Assembly (NCBI GenBank): GCA_966250385.1
Contig: CBINHC010000008.1
Coordinates: forward strand, 124,001 to 188,000
Origin: DASWTL01 sp966250385
GTDB taxonomy: Bacteria > Bacteroidota > Bacteroidia > Sphingobacteriales > Sphingobacteriaceae
Length of the DNA: 64,000 nucleotides
Direction of reading: 5' to 3'
Shown: positions 35,182 through 43,623 of the stretch, piece after piece
Layout: each line of letters begins with the position of its first letter
Numbering within the stretch: position 1 is the first letter of the stretch
Notes under the pieces: generated by a model
Told to the model about the DNA's origin: nothing
What the model saw: the letters and a program-made list of their open reading frames with translations, nothing else
Databases searched by the model: none
Translations under genes and position numbers: made by a program

Positions 35182-36267
35182 CTATTGCAGTACGATACCG
35201 CCCGAAGATTCCTTCGCGGAGAGCACGATCTTTCGGATACGGTTGTTATTCTCATCCACGACGTAAAGGTCGCCGGCAGGAGATAAGGCAATTCCGTGCG
35301 GAAAATTAAAACGTGCGTTTTTACCGGAACCGTTCCGGAAACCCGCGGTGGTTCCCCCGGCAACGGTGGACACATATCCGGAAGCAGAGATCTTACGGAT
35401 ATTATGATTGAACCCGTCTGTCAGGTAAATATTTCCGGACGGATCAAGGACGAGGTCCTGCGGAAAGTTAAAACTTGCCTTCCGGGCAGCACCGTCGACA
35501 GAACCCGCCGACCCGTTGCCTGCTATGGTGCGAACTACTCCGCTACAGCTGATCCTGCGTACCCGCCGGTTACCCGAATCGCAAACGTAAATGGTGCCGT
35601 CCGGGGCGATGGCCATCCCGCTGGGCGCCGAAAACCGCGCTTCTTTGCCGGTACCGTCGCGAAATCCTGCCGTTGGCTTCCCCGCAACCGTAGTCAGCTT
35701 TCCGTTCTTCAGTTTCTTTAGCTGGTTTTGCTGGAAGAAATACACGGCGCCCTCCCGGTCCACGACGATTCCGGGCCTGAGTGTGCTTCCGATCCCTTCG
35801 CCGGTATCAAACAGCGTGGATTTGGTCTTCCCTACCAGCTTCCGGACACGGCCATGCTCCGAATCCACATAATAGAGTGTTCCTTTGCGGTCCACAAACA
35901 TCCCGAAAACCTCATCCACAAGCGCTGAAGGATCCGTCTCTGTAAAATTATTCAGGGTGGTGACCACCCCGGTCCGGGTCATCTTTCGAAGGAAATCATG
36001 AAAATCGTCCGCAATGAAAAAATCGCCGTTCCGGTCCAGTGCAATAGTTGTCGGCACTTCGAATCCCGCGCTGGTACCTTCTCCGTCGATCATCTCGGAA
36101 AACGGATTCCCGGCAAAAGTCGATACGACAACTGCTTTTCCGGAATATGCCGCGGTGCTCAGCTCCTCCTGCGTCAGATCCGGCGAGGCCCCGATATCTT
36201 CAGTTTTCGAGCAGCTGAAGGACAGGCCAAGTAACATGATGGCAATGTTAAAAGATAGTTTTTTCAT
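35182..36267 (-). CDS. NHL-repeat lipoprotein
   Basis: 361 residues from the ATG at 36267. A lipoprotein signal is probable (C19 in LSFSCSK, weak lipobox). About six NHL repeats follow, each with the pattern GhAhxxxGxhYhxDxxNxxIRKh, for example SGMAIAPDGTIYVCDSGNRR and HGIALSPAGDLYVVDENNNR, separated by VxTxAGxxxxGFxDGxGxxARFxxP. They should form a six-bladed propeller exposed outside the inner membrane. Such proteins bind ligands or partners; no catalytic site is visible. Confidence 0.85.
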   Translation of the reverse strand: MKKLSFNIAIMLLGLSFSCSKTEDIGASPDLTQEELSTAAYSGKAVVVSTFAGNPFSEMIDGEGTSAGFEVPTTIALDRNGDFFIADDFHDFLRKMTRTGVVTTLNNFTETDPSALVDEVFGMFVDRKGTLYYVDSEHGRVRKLVGKTKSTLFDTGEGIGSTLRPGIVVDREGAVYFFQQNQLKKLKNGKLTTVAGKPTAGFRDGTGKEARFSAPSGMAIAPDGTIYVCDSGNRRVRRISCSGVVRTIAGNGSAGSVDGAARKASFNFPQDLVLDPSGNIYLTDGFNHNIRKISASGYVSTVAGGTTAGFRNGSGKNARFNFPHGIALSPAGDLYVVDENNNRIRKIVLSAKESSGGIVLQ

Positions 36268-36572
36268 AGCAGAGCCAATTTTTCCGGCACCCCTGAAGCA
36301 GGGTACCTGAACATAGAACGTGCCCATGATTTGAAGAGTTTGTACCACTTCTACCCAATCAGGTGGCACAGGTGGCACACAATTGAGTAAGGTCCGCCAG
36401 GCCGGCGGAAGGCTGCGGACGCAGCCGTTTCAAGGGATAAAACGGACCGACTTCGGGTTGGTCCGGGACGCCCAGGCGCCACAGGTATCAGTTGGCGAAA
36501 ACCGAAAACCCCTGACAGGGGTTATACTACTGACTCAGTGATCACTGCACGTTCACTGAAAAAGAGAAGATT
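36268..36572. promoter_or_regulatory. Repeat-rich intergenic region before the YtxH gene
   Basis: 305 bp without a gene, between divergent starts. It holds a perfect tandem duplication GGTGGCACA (36362-36370, 36371-36379), a strong hairpin AACCCCTGACAGGGGTT (36507-36523) with a 7-bp stem, and the 12-bp palindrome CAGTGATCACTG (36536-36547) 26 bp before the YtxH ATG. The palindrome looks like an operator. I see no RNA gene. Confidence 0.5.
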
Positions 36573-36923
36573 ATGAAGGGATATCAAAAAATCTTAAAGA
36601 AAGCCGGAACCTACCTGAAGGATTCGGAACGTTACATCGGAAGACGTAAACGCCATAATAGCTCCAATTCGCTGGTACTGGTGCTTGGCGGCTTTGCAGC
36701 AGGGTTGCTGACAGGTGCCATTCTGGGAATCCTGTTTGCGCCTGCAAAAGGCAGGGAGACCCGGTCTGCAATCGGCAACTCGGCAAAAGACTTCGGAAGC
36801 AGTGTAGCTGACAAGGCCCGCCAGGGTGCGGACCGGCTTGCATCTCTTAAGGACCAGGCGGTGGACACCGTGAAATCCAGAATGGGAAGCTCCGGCGGCG
36901 AAACCACCGTCCCGGTAAGCTGA
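36573..36923 (+). CDS. YtxH-domain stress protein
   Basis: 116 residues. A single transmembrane helix (about 32-52) contains the family signature GGFAAGLLTGAILGILFAPA followed by KGRETRSAIG. The tail is an amphipathic helix rich in Lys, Ala and Asp. Relatives are small general-stress proteins of unclear mechanism. The start has an A-rich leader (AAAAAGAGAAGATT). The palindrome 26 bp upstream may control it. Confidence 0.87.
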   Translation: MKGYQKILKKAGTYLKDSERYIGRRKRHNSSNSLVLVLGGFAAGLLTGAILGILFAPAKGRETRSAIGNSAKDFGSSVADKARQGADRLASLKDQAVDTVKSRMGSSGGETTVPVS

Positions 36924-36961
36924 TCCCGGAATGCCAGAAATATCTTGCTTTCACCGTTATT

Positions 36962-36991
36962 CGCGGATCCGGTCGTTCGGCCGGAGCCGCG
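36962..36991. terminator. Bidirectional hairpin between YtxH and DUF983 genes
   Basis: CGCGG-A-TCCGG (36962-36972) and CCGGA-GC-CGCG (36981-36991) pair with one small internal loop around TCGTTCGG. It sits in the 76-bp gap between convergent genes. No clear T-run. Confidence 0.45.
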
Positions 36992-36999
36992 GACAATGG

Positions 37000-37413
37000 T
37001 CATCTGCCCGATCTCACCCTGCTGTAGAGGTGCGGTTCGAACCGTAGCCCGGGCGTCATCCATGTGAGTAGTATCACCCTGGAATAGCGGTAGTTGACCG
37101 GGGCAAGCAAAACAATCACTGCACATAAGACGCCCATATAAAGGTATGGGTTTTCCTGTTCGCCGGTCAGGATATAGGTCAGGATTGAAAAGGCAACCAT
37201 CTGTGCGACGTTCAATCCGTAGCTGATGAACATGGCCACATAGAAATATCCCGGTTCTTTCTCGAACCTCAGACCGCAGTGCGGACACACCTCATGCATT
37301 TTTTGCGTCTTCAGACCATACATGGAGTTGGCAAAAAGATTTCCGGTGCGGCACCGCGGGCATTTGGCGCTCAGGGCAGCTTTCCAGGCGGGGATAATTG
37401 ATAAATTTTCCAT
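37000..37413 (-). CDS. DUF983 membrane protein
   Basis: 137 residues. An N-terminal zinc ribbon (CPRC...CPHC, about residues 18-45) precedes two or three transmembrane helices (about 58-80, 86-110), as in DUF983 proteins: KCPRCRTGNLF and CGLRFEKEPGYFYVAMFISY. Function unknown; some relatives lie near cytochrome oxidase genes, but not here. It begins 2 bp after the AraC-type regulator, so the two share a transcript. Confidence 0.9.
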   Translation of the reverse strand: MENLSIIPAWKAALSAKCPRCRTGNLFANSMYGLKTQKMHEVCPHCGLRFEKEPGYFYVAMFISYGLNVAQMVAFSILTYILTGEQENPYLYMGVLCAVIVLLAPVNYRYSRVILLTWMTPGLRFEPHLYSRVRSGR

Positions 37414-37415
37414 TG

Positions 37416-38291
37416 TTAATTCTTTAAAACTGTTTTCCTGAATTCCTCAGGTGACATTCCGGCCTGCTTTCTGAAAAACTTACTGAAGTTCGAGTTATCC
37501 GAAAACCGGAGCTGATAACCAATTTCCGCGATGGTCAGATCCTGATTAATAAGCAGTCGCTTGGCCTCCAGGGCGACCCGGTTCCGTATCAGCTGCCCGG
37601 CAGAGCAGCCCAGCAGGTCGGTGCAGAGGGAGTTCAGGTGATTCGGTGTAATATAAAGCAGTTCAGCATATTCCCGAGGGAGTCTGAGGTCTTTGTAGTG
37701 CAATTCCAGTAAATCCTGAAAATTGCTCAGCAGCCTGCGGTTATACGAAAACGGCTGCTGGTCTCCGTCTTCCGGGAGCTCGCGCGACAACATGATAAAG
37801 GTCTTCAGCAGCAATACCCGCAGGTAGTCGGACCGGAACGGCTGACCGGATTCCCCTTCCTTCAGGATTTCTTCCAGCGTACGGATAATCTCCGCCCGGT
37901 TTGGTTCCTTCACTGTAAAGACCGAGTCGCTCCGCCCCGGCTGAAAAAACGGAAAATTCCGCAGATAATCCTGCTTCAACAGGAAGGACTGAAAGAACTC
38001 TTCAGAAAAGTTGACCACGTAGCCGTCAGGGTCCGATAAAAAACTCCAGCTGTGCACCTGCCCGGGAATCATGAAATAGATCTGGAACGGCTCGACGGGA
38101 TACGTCTCGAAGTCTATCGAATGGGTTCCGCTTCCCTGCGTAAAAAAAACCAGGTGAAAGAAACTGTGCCGGTGAGCGGAATGCAGATTCCGGTGTTTTT
38201 CAGCATAAGGCAGGAAGCGGCTTACCAGGAGGTCCTTTTCTTTGAGCTCTGTAATGGTAGTAAGATGATAGACAGGAATGCCGTTCTTCAT
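37416..38291 (-). CDS. AraC-family transcriptional regulator
   Basis: 291 residues. The N-terminal half is a cupin-like sensor (HRHSFFHLVFFTQGSGTHSI, FQIYFMIPGQVHSW). The C-terminal 100 residues hold two helix-turn-helix motifs (YAELLYITPNHLNSLC; TIAEIGYQLRFSDNSNFSKF) ending in AGMSPEEFRK. It is upstream of and adjacent to the DUF983 gene and divergent from pcm. The ligand is not predictable. Confidence 0.93.
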   Translation of the reverse strand: MKNGIPVYHLTTITELKEKDLLVSRFLPYAEKHRNLHSAHRHSFFHLVFFTQGSGTHSIDFETYPVEPFQIYFMIPGQVHSWSFLSDPDGYVVNFSEEFFQSFLLKQDYLRNFPFFQPGRSDSVFTVKEPNRAEIIRTLEEILKEGESGQPFRSDYLRVLLLKTFIMLSRELPEDGDQQPFSYNRRLLSNFQDLLELHYKDLRLPREYAELLYITPNHLNSLCTDLLGCSAGQLIRNRVALEAKRLLINQDLTIAEIGYQLRFSDNSNFSKFFRKQAGMSPEEFRKTVLKN

Positions 38292-38427
38292 TCTGATACA
38301 AATTTACGGGTTCCTTTCCAATGGTTTATGGTAACTTTTACGTTTTGGATGGTTTGTTTACCCAAAATTTGCAACCAGTCTCGTCATATCGAGCGATTGC
38401 AACCGTTATAAAGAAAAAACCCGTCGT

Positions 38428-39114
38428 ATGAAGGTCATTTTCCCGCTGCTCCTCCTCGGACTGTTCGCCCGGGCGGATGCCCAGGGTTACCGGGAAGAGC
38501 GGGACCGAATGGTAGAATCGCAGATAGTAGCCCGGGGCGTCAGGCATCCTGCTACCCTTGCAGCCATGAGAAAGGTGGAACGGCACCTGTTTGTTCCGGC
38601 ATCCTACAGGAAATATGCATATGAGGATACGGCGTTGCCCATCGGCTATGACCAGACTATTTCACAGCCCTATATCGTGGCCCTGATGACCGGCCTGGTC
38701 AGACCGGAGGCGGGAGACCGCATCCTGGAGATCGGAACCGGATCCGGATACCAGGCGGCGGTCCTTGCTGAGATTGCCGATTCCGTTTTTACCATCGAGA
38801 TCGTAGAGGAGCTGGCAGGCAGGACGAATGCCCTGCTGAAAAAGCTGGGATACAACAATATCCATCAGGTTACCGGAGACGGGTACGGGGGGCTGCCCGA
38901 AGAAGCGCCATTTGATGCGATCCTGGTTACAGCTGCCGCCGGCTCGATTCCGCCTGCCCTGATCGCCCAGCTGAAAGAGGGGGGCCGGATGGTCATTCCG
39001 CTAGGTTCCCCTGGAACGGTTCAGGAACTGAAGCTCGTGGAAAAAAGAAAGGGCAGGGTCGTAACAACCAGCATCGCAGAGGTTCGCTTTGTTCCCTTTA
39101 CCCGACAAAACTGA
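38428..39114 (+). CDS. pcm: Exported protein-L-isoaspartate O-methyltransferase
   Basis: 228 residues. It carries the Pcm signatures: MVESQIVARGV, FVPASYRKYAYEDTALPIGY, QTISQPYIVALMTGL, the SAM-binding EIGTGSGYQAAVL and DAILVTAAAGSIP. The enzyme methylates isoaspartate in damaged proteins so that it can return to aspartate. Unusually there is a clear signal peptide (residues 1-19, LLLLGLFARADAQ), so the protein should be in the periplasm, where SAM is not expected. The gene stands alone, divergent from the AraC regulator. Confidence 0.93.
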   Translation: MKVIFPLLLLGLFARADAQGYREERDRMVESQIVARGVRHPATLAAMRKVERHLFVPASYRKYAYEDTALPIGYDQTISQPYIVALMTGLVRPEAGDRILEIGTGSGYQAAVLAEIADSVFTIEIVEELAGRTNALLKKLGYNNIHQVTGDGYGGLPEEAPFDAILVTAAAGSIPPALIAQLKEGGRMVIPLGSPGTVQELKLVEKRKGRVVTTSIAEVRFVPFTRQN

Positions 39115-39137
39115 CCCGACATGATCCTGTATACCCG

Positions 39138-40835
39138 TCAGATATTTCCGCGCCGCAATTCCCGCACGGCATAGTCACATGCCCGCGCCGTTAATGCCAT
39201 ATAGGTTAACGAAGGATTGACGCATGATCCGGAAACCATACCGGACCCGTCGGTAATGAAGACGTTTTTTACCCCGTGCATCTGGTTGAAGCCGTTCAGC
39301 ACCGAGGTCCTGGGGTCCCTGCCCATCCGGGCCGTCCCCATTTCATGGTTGGCGTTGCCCGGAAACGAGATTTCGTTCCGCACACTGATATCCGAGTAGC
39401 CCGCCGCCTCAAGCATTTCCTTCGCCATCTCGCCCATTTCCCTGTTCATAGCCTTCTCATTATCGCGGAACCGACAGTCTGCAACAACCAGTGGCCTGCC
39501 CCATTGGTCTTTCTTAGCGGGATCCAGCGTAATACGGTTATCACTATAGGGAAGGCATTCTCCGAATCCATACAGCGAGATACCCCAGGATCCCGGCTCG
39601 CTCATCGCCTCCTTCAAAGGGGCTCCGATGGAGTCCGCCGAAGTTCCGCGGCGCCTGTAGGCTCCGCCGCCCAGGTGATAGCCCCTGAGGAAGCCTGCGT
39701 CCTTACCGTTTACATTTCTGAACCGAGGTATGTAGATCGGTGCCGGTCTGCGGCCGTAGTAGTATTGATCCTCGAAACCCTCCACGCTCGCCGTAGCTGA
39801 AAGACCCTTGTGATGATCCATCAGGTTCCGGCCTACCTGGTCGCTGTCATTCCCAAGACCGTTTGGAAAGCGCCCGGAGGCCGAATTCAACAGGATCGCG
39901 GCAGTGGCGACCGTTGATGCATTCAGAAAAATGATCCGTGCAAAAAACTCGGATACGGCACCGGTTTCCGTGTCAATGACCTCAATCCCTGTGGCGCGCT
40001 CCTTTTTTTCGTCATAGAGCACGCTGTTGACCAGCGAATGCGGCCTGAGCGTCAGATTACCTGTGGCGTATGCCGCCGGCATGGTACTGGCATTGGTACT
40101 GAAATACGCGCCGTAGGGACATCCGCGGTGGCAAAGATCGCGGGCCATACACTGGCCGCGGCCCTTCACCGGCCGGGTCAGGTTCGCCGTACGGCCCATA
40201 ATGACCCTCCGGTCGGGAAAGGTACCTTCGATCTTCTCCTTGAAGTGTTTTTCCACCGCGTTCATTTCGAAAGGCGGCTGGAAGATGCCATCCGGCAGGT
40301 GCGGAATCCGCTCCGCCTGGCCGCTGACGCCGATAAAGCGCTCTGCGTAATCATACCAGGGGGCCAGGTCCTTATACCGGATCGGCCAGTCCACCCCGTG
40401 ACCGTCTTTCAGATTGGCCTCAAAGTCCAGGTCGCTCCACCGGTAGACCTGCCGGGCCCAAAGGAGTGACCGGCCGCCGACAATATCCCCCCTGATCCAG
40501 TCGAACCGCTTGTTCTCAACGTAGGGATTCTCCTGATCATTGATGTAGTAGTGCTTGTTGTCTTCCCGCAGGGAATAATGCCGGCTCTGGACAAACCATT
40601 TTTCCCGGTCCTGCGGGGTCAGGCGGTTCCGGTATGTAAGATCCCACGGATCCTTGGTCGCCGTCGGGTATTCCGGATGCACCACATTCCGTCCGCGCTC
40701 CAGGAGCAGTACTTTCAGACCCTTCTCGCATAACTCTTTGGCAGCCCACCCGCCGCTGATCCCTGACCCGACAATAATGGCGTCATATGTATGCTGGTCC
40801 TTCCCGTTGGTATTCAGGTTGATATTTTCAGTCAT
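39138..40835 (-). CDS. GMC-family FAD-dependent oxidoreductase
   Basis: 565 residues. The FAD-binding Rossmann motif VGSGISGGWAAKEL is at 22-35, GDIVGGRSLLWARQVYRW is the second GMC signature, and the C-terminus has the active-site histidine in NHEMGTARMG and asparagine in GSCVNPSLTYMAL. A cysteine-containing segment (CMARDLCHRGCPYGAYFS) is typical of the sugar-dehydrogenase branch. It most likely oxidises a sugar or sugar alcohol. No twin-arginine signal is present, and the usual small partner subunit is missing here. A Tat-exported TIM-barrel protein is encoded 21 bp upstream. Confidence 0.9.
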   Translation of the reverse strand: MTENINLNTNGKDQHTYDAIIVGSGISGGWAAKELCEKGLKVLLLERGRNVVHPEYPTATKDPWDLTYRNRLTPQDREKWFVQSRHYSLREDNKHYYINDQENPYVENKRFDWIRGDIVGGRSLLWARQVYRWSDLDFEANLKDGHGVDWPIRYKDLAPWYDYAERFIGVSGQAERIPHLPDGIFQPPFEMNAVEKHFKEKIEGTFPDRRVIMGRTANLTRPVKGRGQCMARDLCHRGCPYGAYFSTNASTMPAAYATGNLTLRPHSLVNSVLYDEKKERATGIEVIDTETGAVSEFFARIIFLNASTVATAAILLNSASGRFPNGLGNDSDQVGRNLMDHHKGLSATASVEGFEDQYYYGRRPAPIYIPRFRNVNGKDAGFLRGYHLGGGAYRRRGTSADSIGAPLKEAMSEPGSWGISLYGFGECLPYSDNRITLDPAKKDQWGRPLVVADCRFRDNEKAMNREMGEMAKEMLEAAGYSDISVRNEISFPGNANHEMGTARMGRDPRTSVLNGFNQMHGVKNVFITDGSGMVSGSCVNPSLTYMALTARACDYAVRELRRGNI

Positions 40836-40856
40836 CGTTCTTTCGTTTGGATGAGA

Positions 40857-41774
40857 TTATAATCGCTTCAGAATCGTTTGCATGGCTTTCGGAAAATGCG
40901 CCATGGCCACCTCGGGCGCCCCCAGTTCCGGGTGCCATAGTTTCTCCCATTCAAAGCTGAAAAAACCGGTGTAGCCGCCGCGGACGAGTTCAGTGATTGC
41001 GCCTGCCACGGGCACCTCACCTTCCCCCAGCAGGGTATAGCTTGGTTTTCCCGCAACGATCCGGGCATCCTTTATGTGCGTATGACGGATGTGTTTCCGA
41101 AGCTTCCGGTAGACTTCTGCAGGATTCTCACGGGTGATTGTCCACATATTGGTGACGTCCCAGACCAGACCCGCATGCGGATGATCAGCGGCCGTCATTA
41201 CGCTGACCAGATCGTCTGAACAGACCAGGTCGCCGTGGGTTTCCAGCAAGACCGTAGTCCCGGTGCCCTGCGCATGTTCAGCCAGTTCGAGCAACCCGCC
41301 GGATATCAGGTCCATGGTTTGCTCCTTATCCTGATCTTTCGGGAGATTATTCGGAAATACCCGTACGTACGGACAGCCGATCGCGCCGGCCAGATCAAGG
41401 AACCTGCGGCCCTCATCCAGATTTTTCTTACGTTCGGCCGCCCCGGCGACGTGCAGGTTGGCTGAGGAACCCAGGCCTACAAATTGCAGCCCTTTGTTTT
41501 TCATGAGCCCCAGGGTCTCTTTCATCCGTTGGGGAGTGCTGAACTCAGGGCATCTGGTCAGGTCCATTTCCCGGTTCAGCCCCCGGAGTTCCAGCCCCTG
41601 GTAGCCGTTGGCAGCCGCAAAACCGGCCATTTGCTGCAGCGACCAGTCTGGGCAACCCAGCGAGGAGAACGCCAGCTTCGGCCTGTATGTCTTGTTGTCA
41701 AAGGATAGGGAGACCAGCGCTCCGGCAAGCAGCAGTGCGGAGGACTGCAAAAATTCACGGCGGTTATGTTTCAT
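40857..41774 (-). CDS. Tat-exported sugar phosphate isomerase/epimerase-like TIM barrel
   Basis: 305 residues from the ATG at 41774. The N-terminus NRREFLQSSALLLAGALVSL is a twin-arginine-type signal. The AP-endonuclease-2/xylose-isomerase-like barrel shows the metal-site series LLETHGDL, LVWDVTNMW, RHTHIKDA and FSFEWEKLW. Exported members in Bacteroidota often process 3-keto or unusual sugars. The gene is followed closely by the GMC oxidoreductase, so the pair may oxidise a sugar and then rearrange or cleave the product. This pathway reading is inference. Confidence 0.87.
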   Translation of the reverse strand: MKHNRREFLQSSALLLAGALVSLSFDNKTYRPKLAFSSLGCPDWSLQQMAGFAAANGYQGLELRGLNREMDLTRCPEFSTPQRMKETLGLMKNKGLQFVGLGSSANLHVAGAAERKKNLDEGRRFLDLAGAIGCPYVRVFPNNLPKDQDKEQTMDLISGGLLELAEHAQGTGTTVLLETHGDLVCSDDLVSVMTAADHPHAGLVWDVTNMWTITRENPAEVYRKLRKHIRHTHIKDARIVAGKPSYTLLGEGEVPVAGAITELVRGGYTGFFSFEWEKLWHPELGAPEVAMAHFPKAMQTILKRL

Positions 41775-41941
41775 GCAGGGTGTCTTTTTGTCCGGAGTGC
41801 CAACATCCCCCCTGTCGCTGATCACCGCACTCGCGTCCTAATATACAAAGTTCATCGCATACCGGCTGTGTTTCCTTACACAACCGGATCCCGTGGGTTC
41901 CCGCCATGATCGCCCCCGGCTTTACCAGAGAATTATTAATA

Positions 41942-41972
41942 TTTCCGGGACGCCATTTGATCGCTATCTTTA
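41942..41972 (+). promoter_or_regulatory. Candidate promoter of the VOC gene
   Basis: TTTC at 41942-41945 and TATCTTTA at 41965-41972, separated by 19 nt, resemble the Bacteroidota promoter with one mismatch in each box. The ATG follows at 42000. Confidence 0.4.
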
Positions 41973-41999
41973 GGCAGGAGAACAACCTCCGGAAACCTT

Positions 42000-42359
42000 A
42001 TGCAGGAAATCAGATCGATCAGACCATTTATCGGCGCGCGTGATTACGGGCAATCCCGGGCTTTTTACCTTGACCTGGGTTTCAGCGAATCCGTGATCTC
42101 CCCGACCATGTCGCTTTTTTCGCTGGACGGTACTGCGTTCTACCTTCAGGACTATTTCGTCGAGGACTGGATCAGCAATACGATGATGCTGCTGGAGGTC
42201 GCACATGTGGAACAATTCTGGCAGTTCCTGACAGGGCTGAATCTCGGGGATAAATATCCCGGAATCCGGCTGATCCCCATCCGGCAGAATGACTGGGGCG
42301 ATGAATGCATGCTGATCGACCCGTCAGGCGTACTGTGGCATTTCGCGGAGTTCCGCTGA
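42000..42359 (+). CDS. VOC-fold (glyoxalase-like) protein
   Basis: 119 residues, a single VOC domain pair: IRPFIGARDYGQSRAFYLDL at the start and DWGDECMLIDPSGVLWHFAE at the end. The pattern is close to bleomycin-resistance-like proteins that act as dimers. No neighbour suggests a substrate. It is divergent from the TIM-barrel gene. Confidence 0.85.
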   Translation: MQEIRSIRPFIGARDYGQSRAFYLDLGFSESVISPTMSLFSLDGTAFYLQDYFVEDWISNTMMLLEVAHVEQFWQFLTGLNLGDKYPGIRLIPIRQNDWGDECMLIDPSGVLWHFAEFR

Positions 42360-42375
42360 TATGACCGGGCCGGAT

Positions 42376-42756
42376 TCAGCTCAACCGACAAAGCAGGTAA
42401 GGCAACAGGAAAAGGAAGACCAGAAATAGCGGCCAGAGATGACCGGCAGCCCGGTTATACTGCCCGATCAGCTGCTTCCAGGACCGCCTGAGAAGCTTAC
42501 CCAGCGAAAACTCGAAAACGACGGTTAATACCGCCCAGTAGGTACCGGCGGTCCATGCCTCTGCGGCGGTCCGGATGTCCAGGAACCGGAAAACCCAGAC
42601 CCCGTATAATCCGCATAATAACATCAGCGTCAGTGTAGATACCTGGTGGGCCCTGATGTCGCTGAACCTCTTGCTGAGGACCCGTTCCCGGAAGGCCGCA
42701 TTCAGGAAAGCGAGGGCGATCATGGGAAGCCAGGATGAAACGAAGGAATTCTCCAT
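42376..42756 (-). CDS. Small membrane protein, unknown
   Basis: 126 residues with about four hydrophobic helices (roughly 8-22, 40-60, 70-88 and 105-124). Two Arg/Lys-rich loops (AFRERVLSKRFSDIRAHQ; KLLRRSWKQLIGQYNRAAG) should face the cytoplasm. I do not recognise the family. A perfect inverted repeat TCCCTT-TAC-AAGGGA (42775-42789) lies just upstream of its start. Confidence 0.6.
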   Translation of the reverse strand: MENSFVSSWLPMIALAFLNAAFRERVLSKRFSDIRAHQVSTLTLMLLCGLYGVWVFRFLDIRTAAEAWTAGTYWAVLTVVFEFSLGKLLRRSWKQLIGQYNRAAGHLWPLFLVFLFLLPYLLCRLS

Positions 42757-42774
42757 ATTTCACGTCAATAAACG

Positions 42775-42789
42775 TCCCTTTACAAGGGA
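42775..42789. repeat. Perfect inverted repeat upstream of a membrane protein gene
   Basis: TCCCTT (42775-42780) and AAGGGA (42784-42789) flank a 3-nt centre. It lies 18 nt before the ATG of the minus-strand membrane protein, where it could be an operator or a leader hairpin. A run of eight A (T on the minus strand) at 42803-42810 lies between it and the DUF3307 gene. Confidence 0.4.
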
Positions 42790-42828
42790 ACAGAACGTTT
42801 GCAAAAAAAACATGTCCGCCGGGTGCGC

Positions 42829-43623
42829 CTACATCTCCTTCAGGAGCAACAGCAATCCCAGCCCGGTCATGATGGTAATGCCGAAACTCAGCAGCGTCCC
42901 GATGAGGATATATTCCGTTTTTTTGTGTTCCCTGTCATCCTTCAGATCCCCGATCCGGAGAATGGACTTGGCGGCCAGCAGGAAGCCGATGGCTTCAAAA
43001 CTTCCAATCAGGATGAAACTGAGCGTCAGCACCCGTTCAATGACCCCGATCCACGAACCGGCCTTAGGCAGGCCCCCCGCCCCCGCTGTAACGGTTCCCG
43101 TTGCCTGTTCAGAACCGCTCAGAATCTCCTCGTACCATCTTCGGACCAGCTTACCGATCAGCATTCCGGTCGGCGTCGTCAGGACCAGGTAGGCCAAAAG
43201 AATCAGCCACCAGCGATCGGGTACCGTAAAACTGTCGATCACACCGCTTTGGCCCGTGGCGACCAGCCATACGACGAGTATCACGATCAGGTGCAGGACC
43301 TGGTCGACCACAAACGTCCAGATATTCCAGCCCGGATGCTTTCCCGCCGTTTTTTCCGGAACAAGCCTGCTCAGCCGTATTTCCGCTCCGGCTTTCAGCA
43401 TGTCGATCAGTCCATGGGCCGTCAGGATCACGACGACCATAAGCCAGTCGACGTCAAAAAGAAAGACGACCAGGATGCATGCCAGGTGAATGAGTATGTG
43501 ATACACCAGGGCCAGGTTGAACAGGCTTTTCCTGCGCTTTTCGACGATCCGTGAAGGCTGCAGCAGGAAGTCGCCTGCGAAATGTGCGATCAGGAATTTA
43601 AAAAGTATGGGAAGTGCGGTCAT
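42829..43623 (-). CDS. DUF3307 membrane protein with HxxxD/HxxxH helices
   Basis: 264 residues with about seven transmembrane helices. The N-terminal helices carry three regularly spaced motifs: H14xxxD18 (AHFAGDFLLQ), H42xxxH46 (YHILIH) and H70xxxD74 (AHGLIDMLK). This is the pattern expected for a metal site within the membrane and recalls the YdjM/DUF457 membrane hydrolases. The C-terminal half (helices near 150-260) is less distinctive. It overlaps the SatD-like regulator gene by 26 nt and is surely cotranscribed. Function is unknown; a membrane hydrolase is my inference. Confidence 0.85.
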   Translation of the reverse strand: MTALPILFKFLIAHFAGDFLLQPSRIVEKRRKSLFNLALVYHILIHLACILVVFLFDVDWLMVVVILTAHGLIDMLKAGAEIRLSRLVPEKTAGKHPGWNIWTFVVDQVLHLIVILVVWLVATGQSGVIDSFTVPDRWWLILLAYLVLTTPTGMLIGKLVRRWYEEILSGSEQATGTVTAGAGGLPKAGSWIGVIERVLTLSFILIGSFEAIGFLLAAKSILRIGDLKDDREHKKTEYILIGTLLSFGITIMTGLGLLLLLKEM

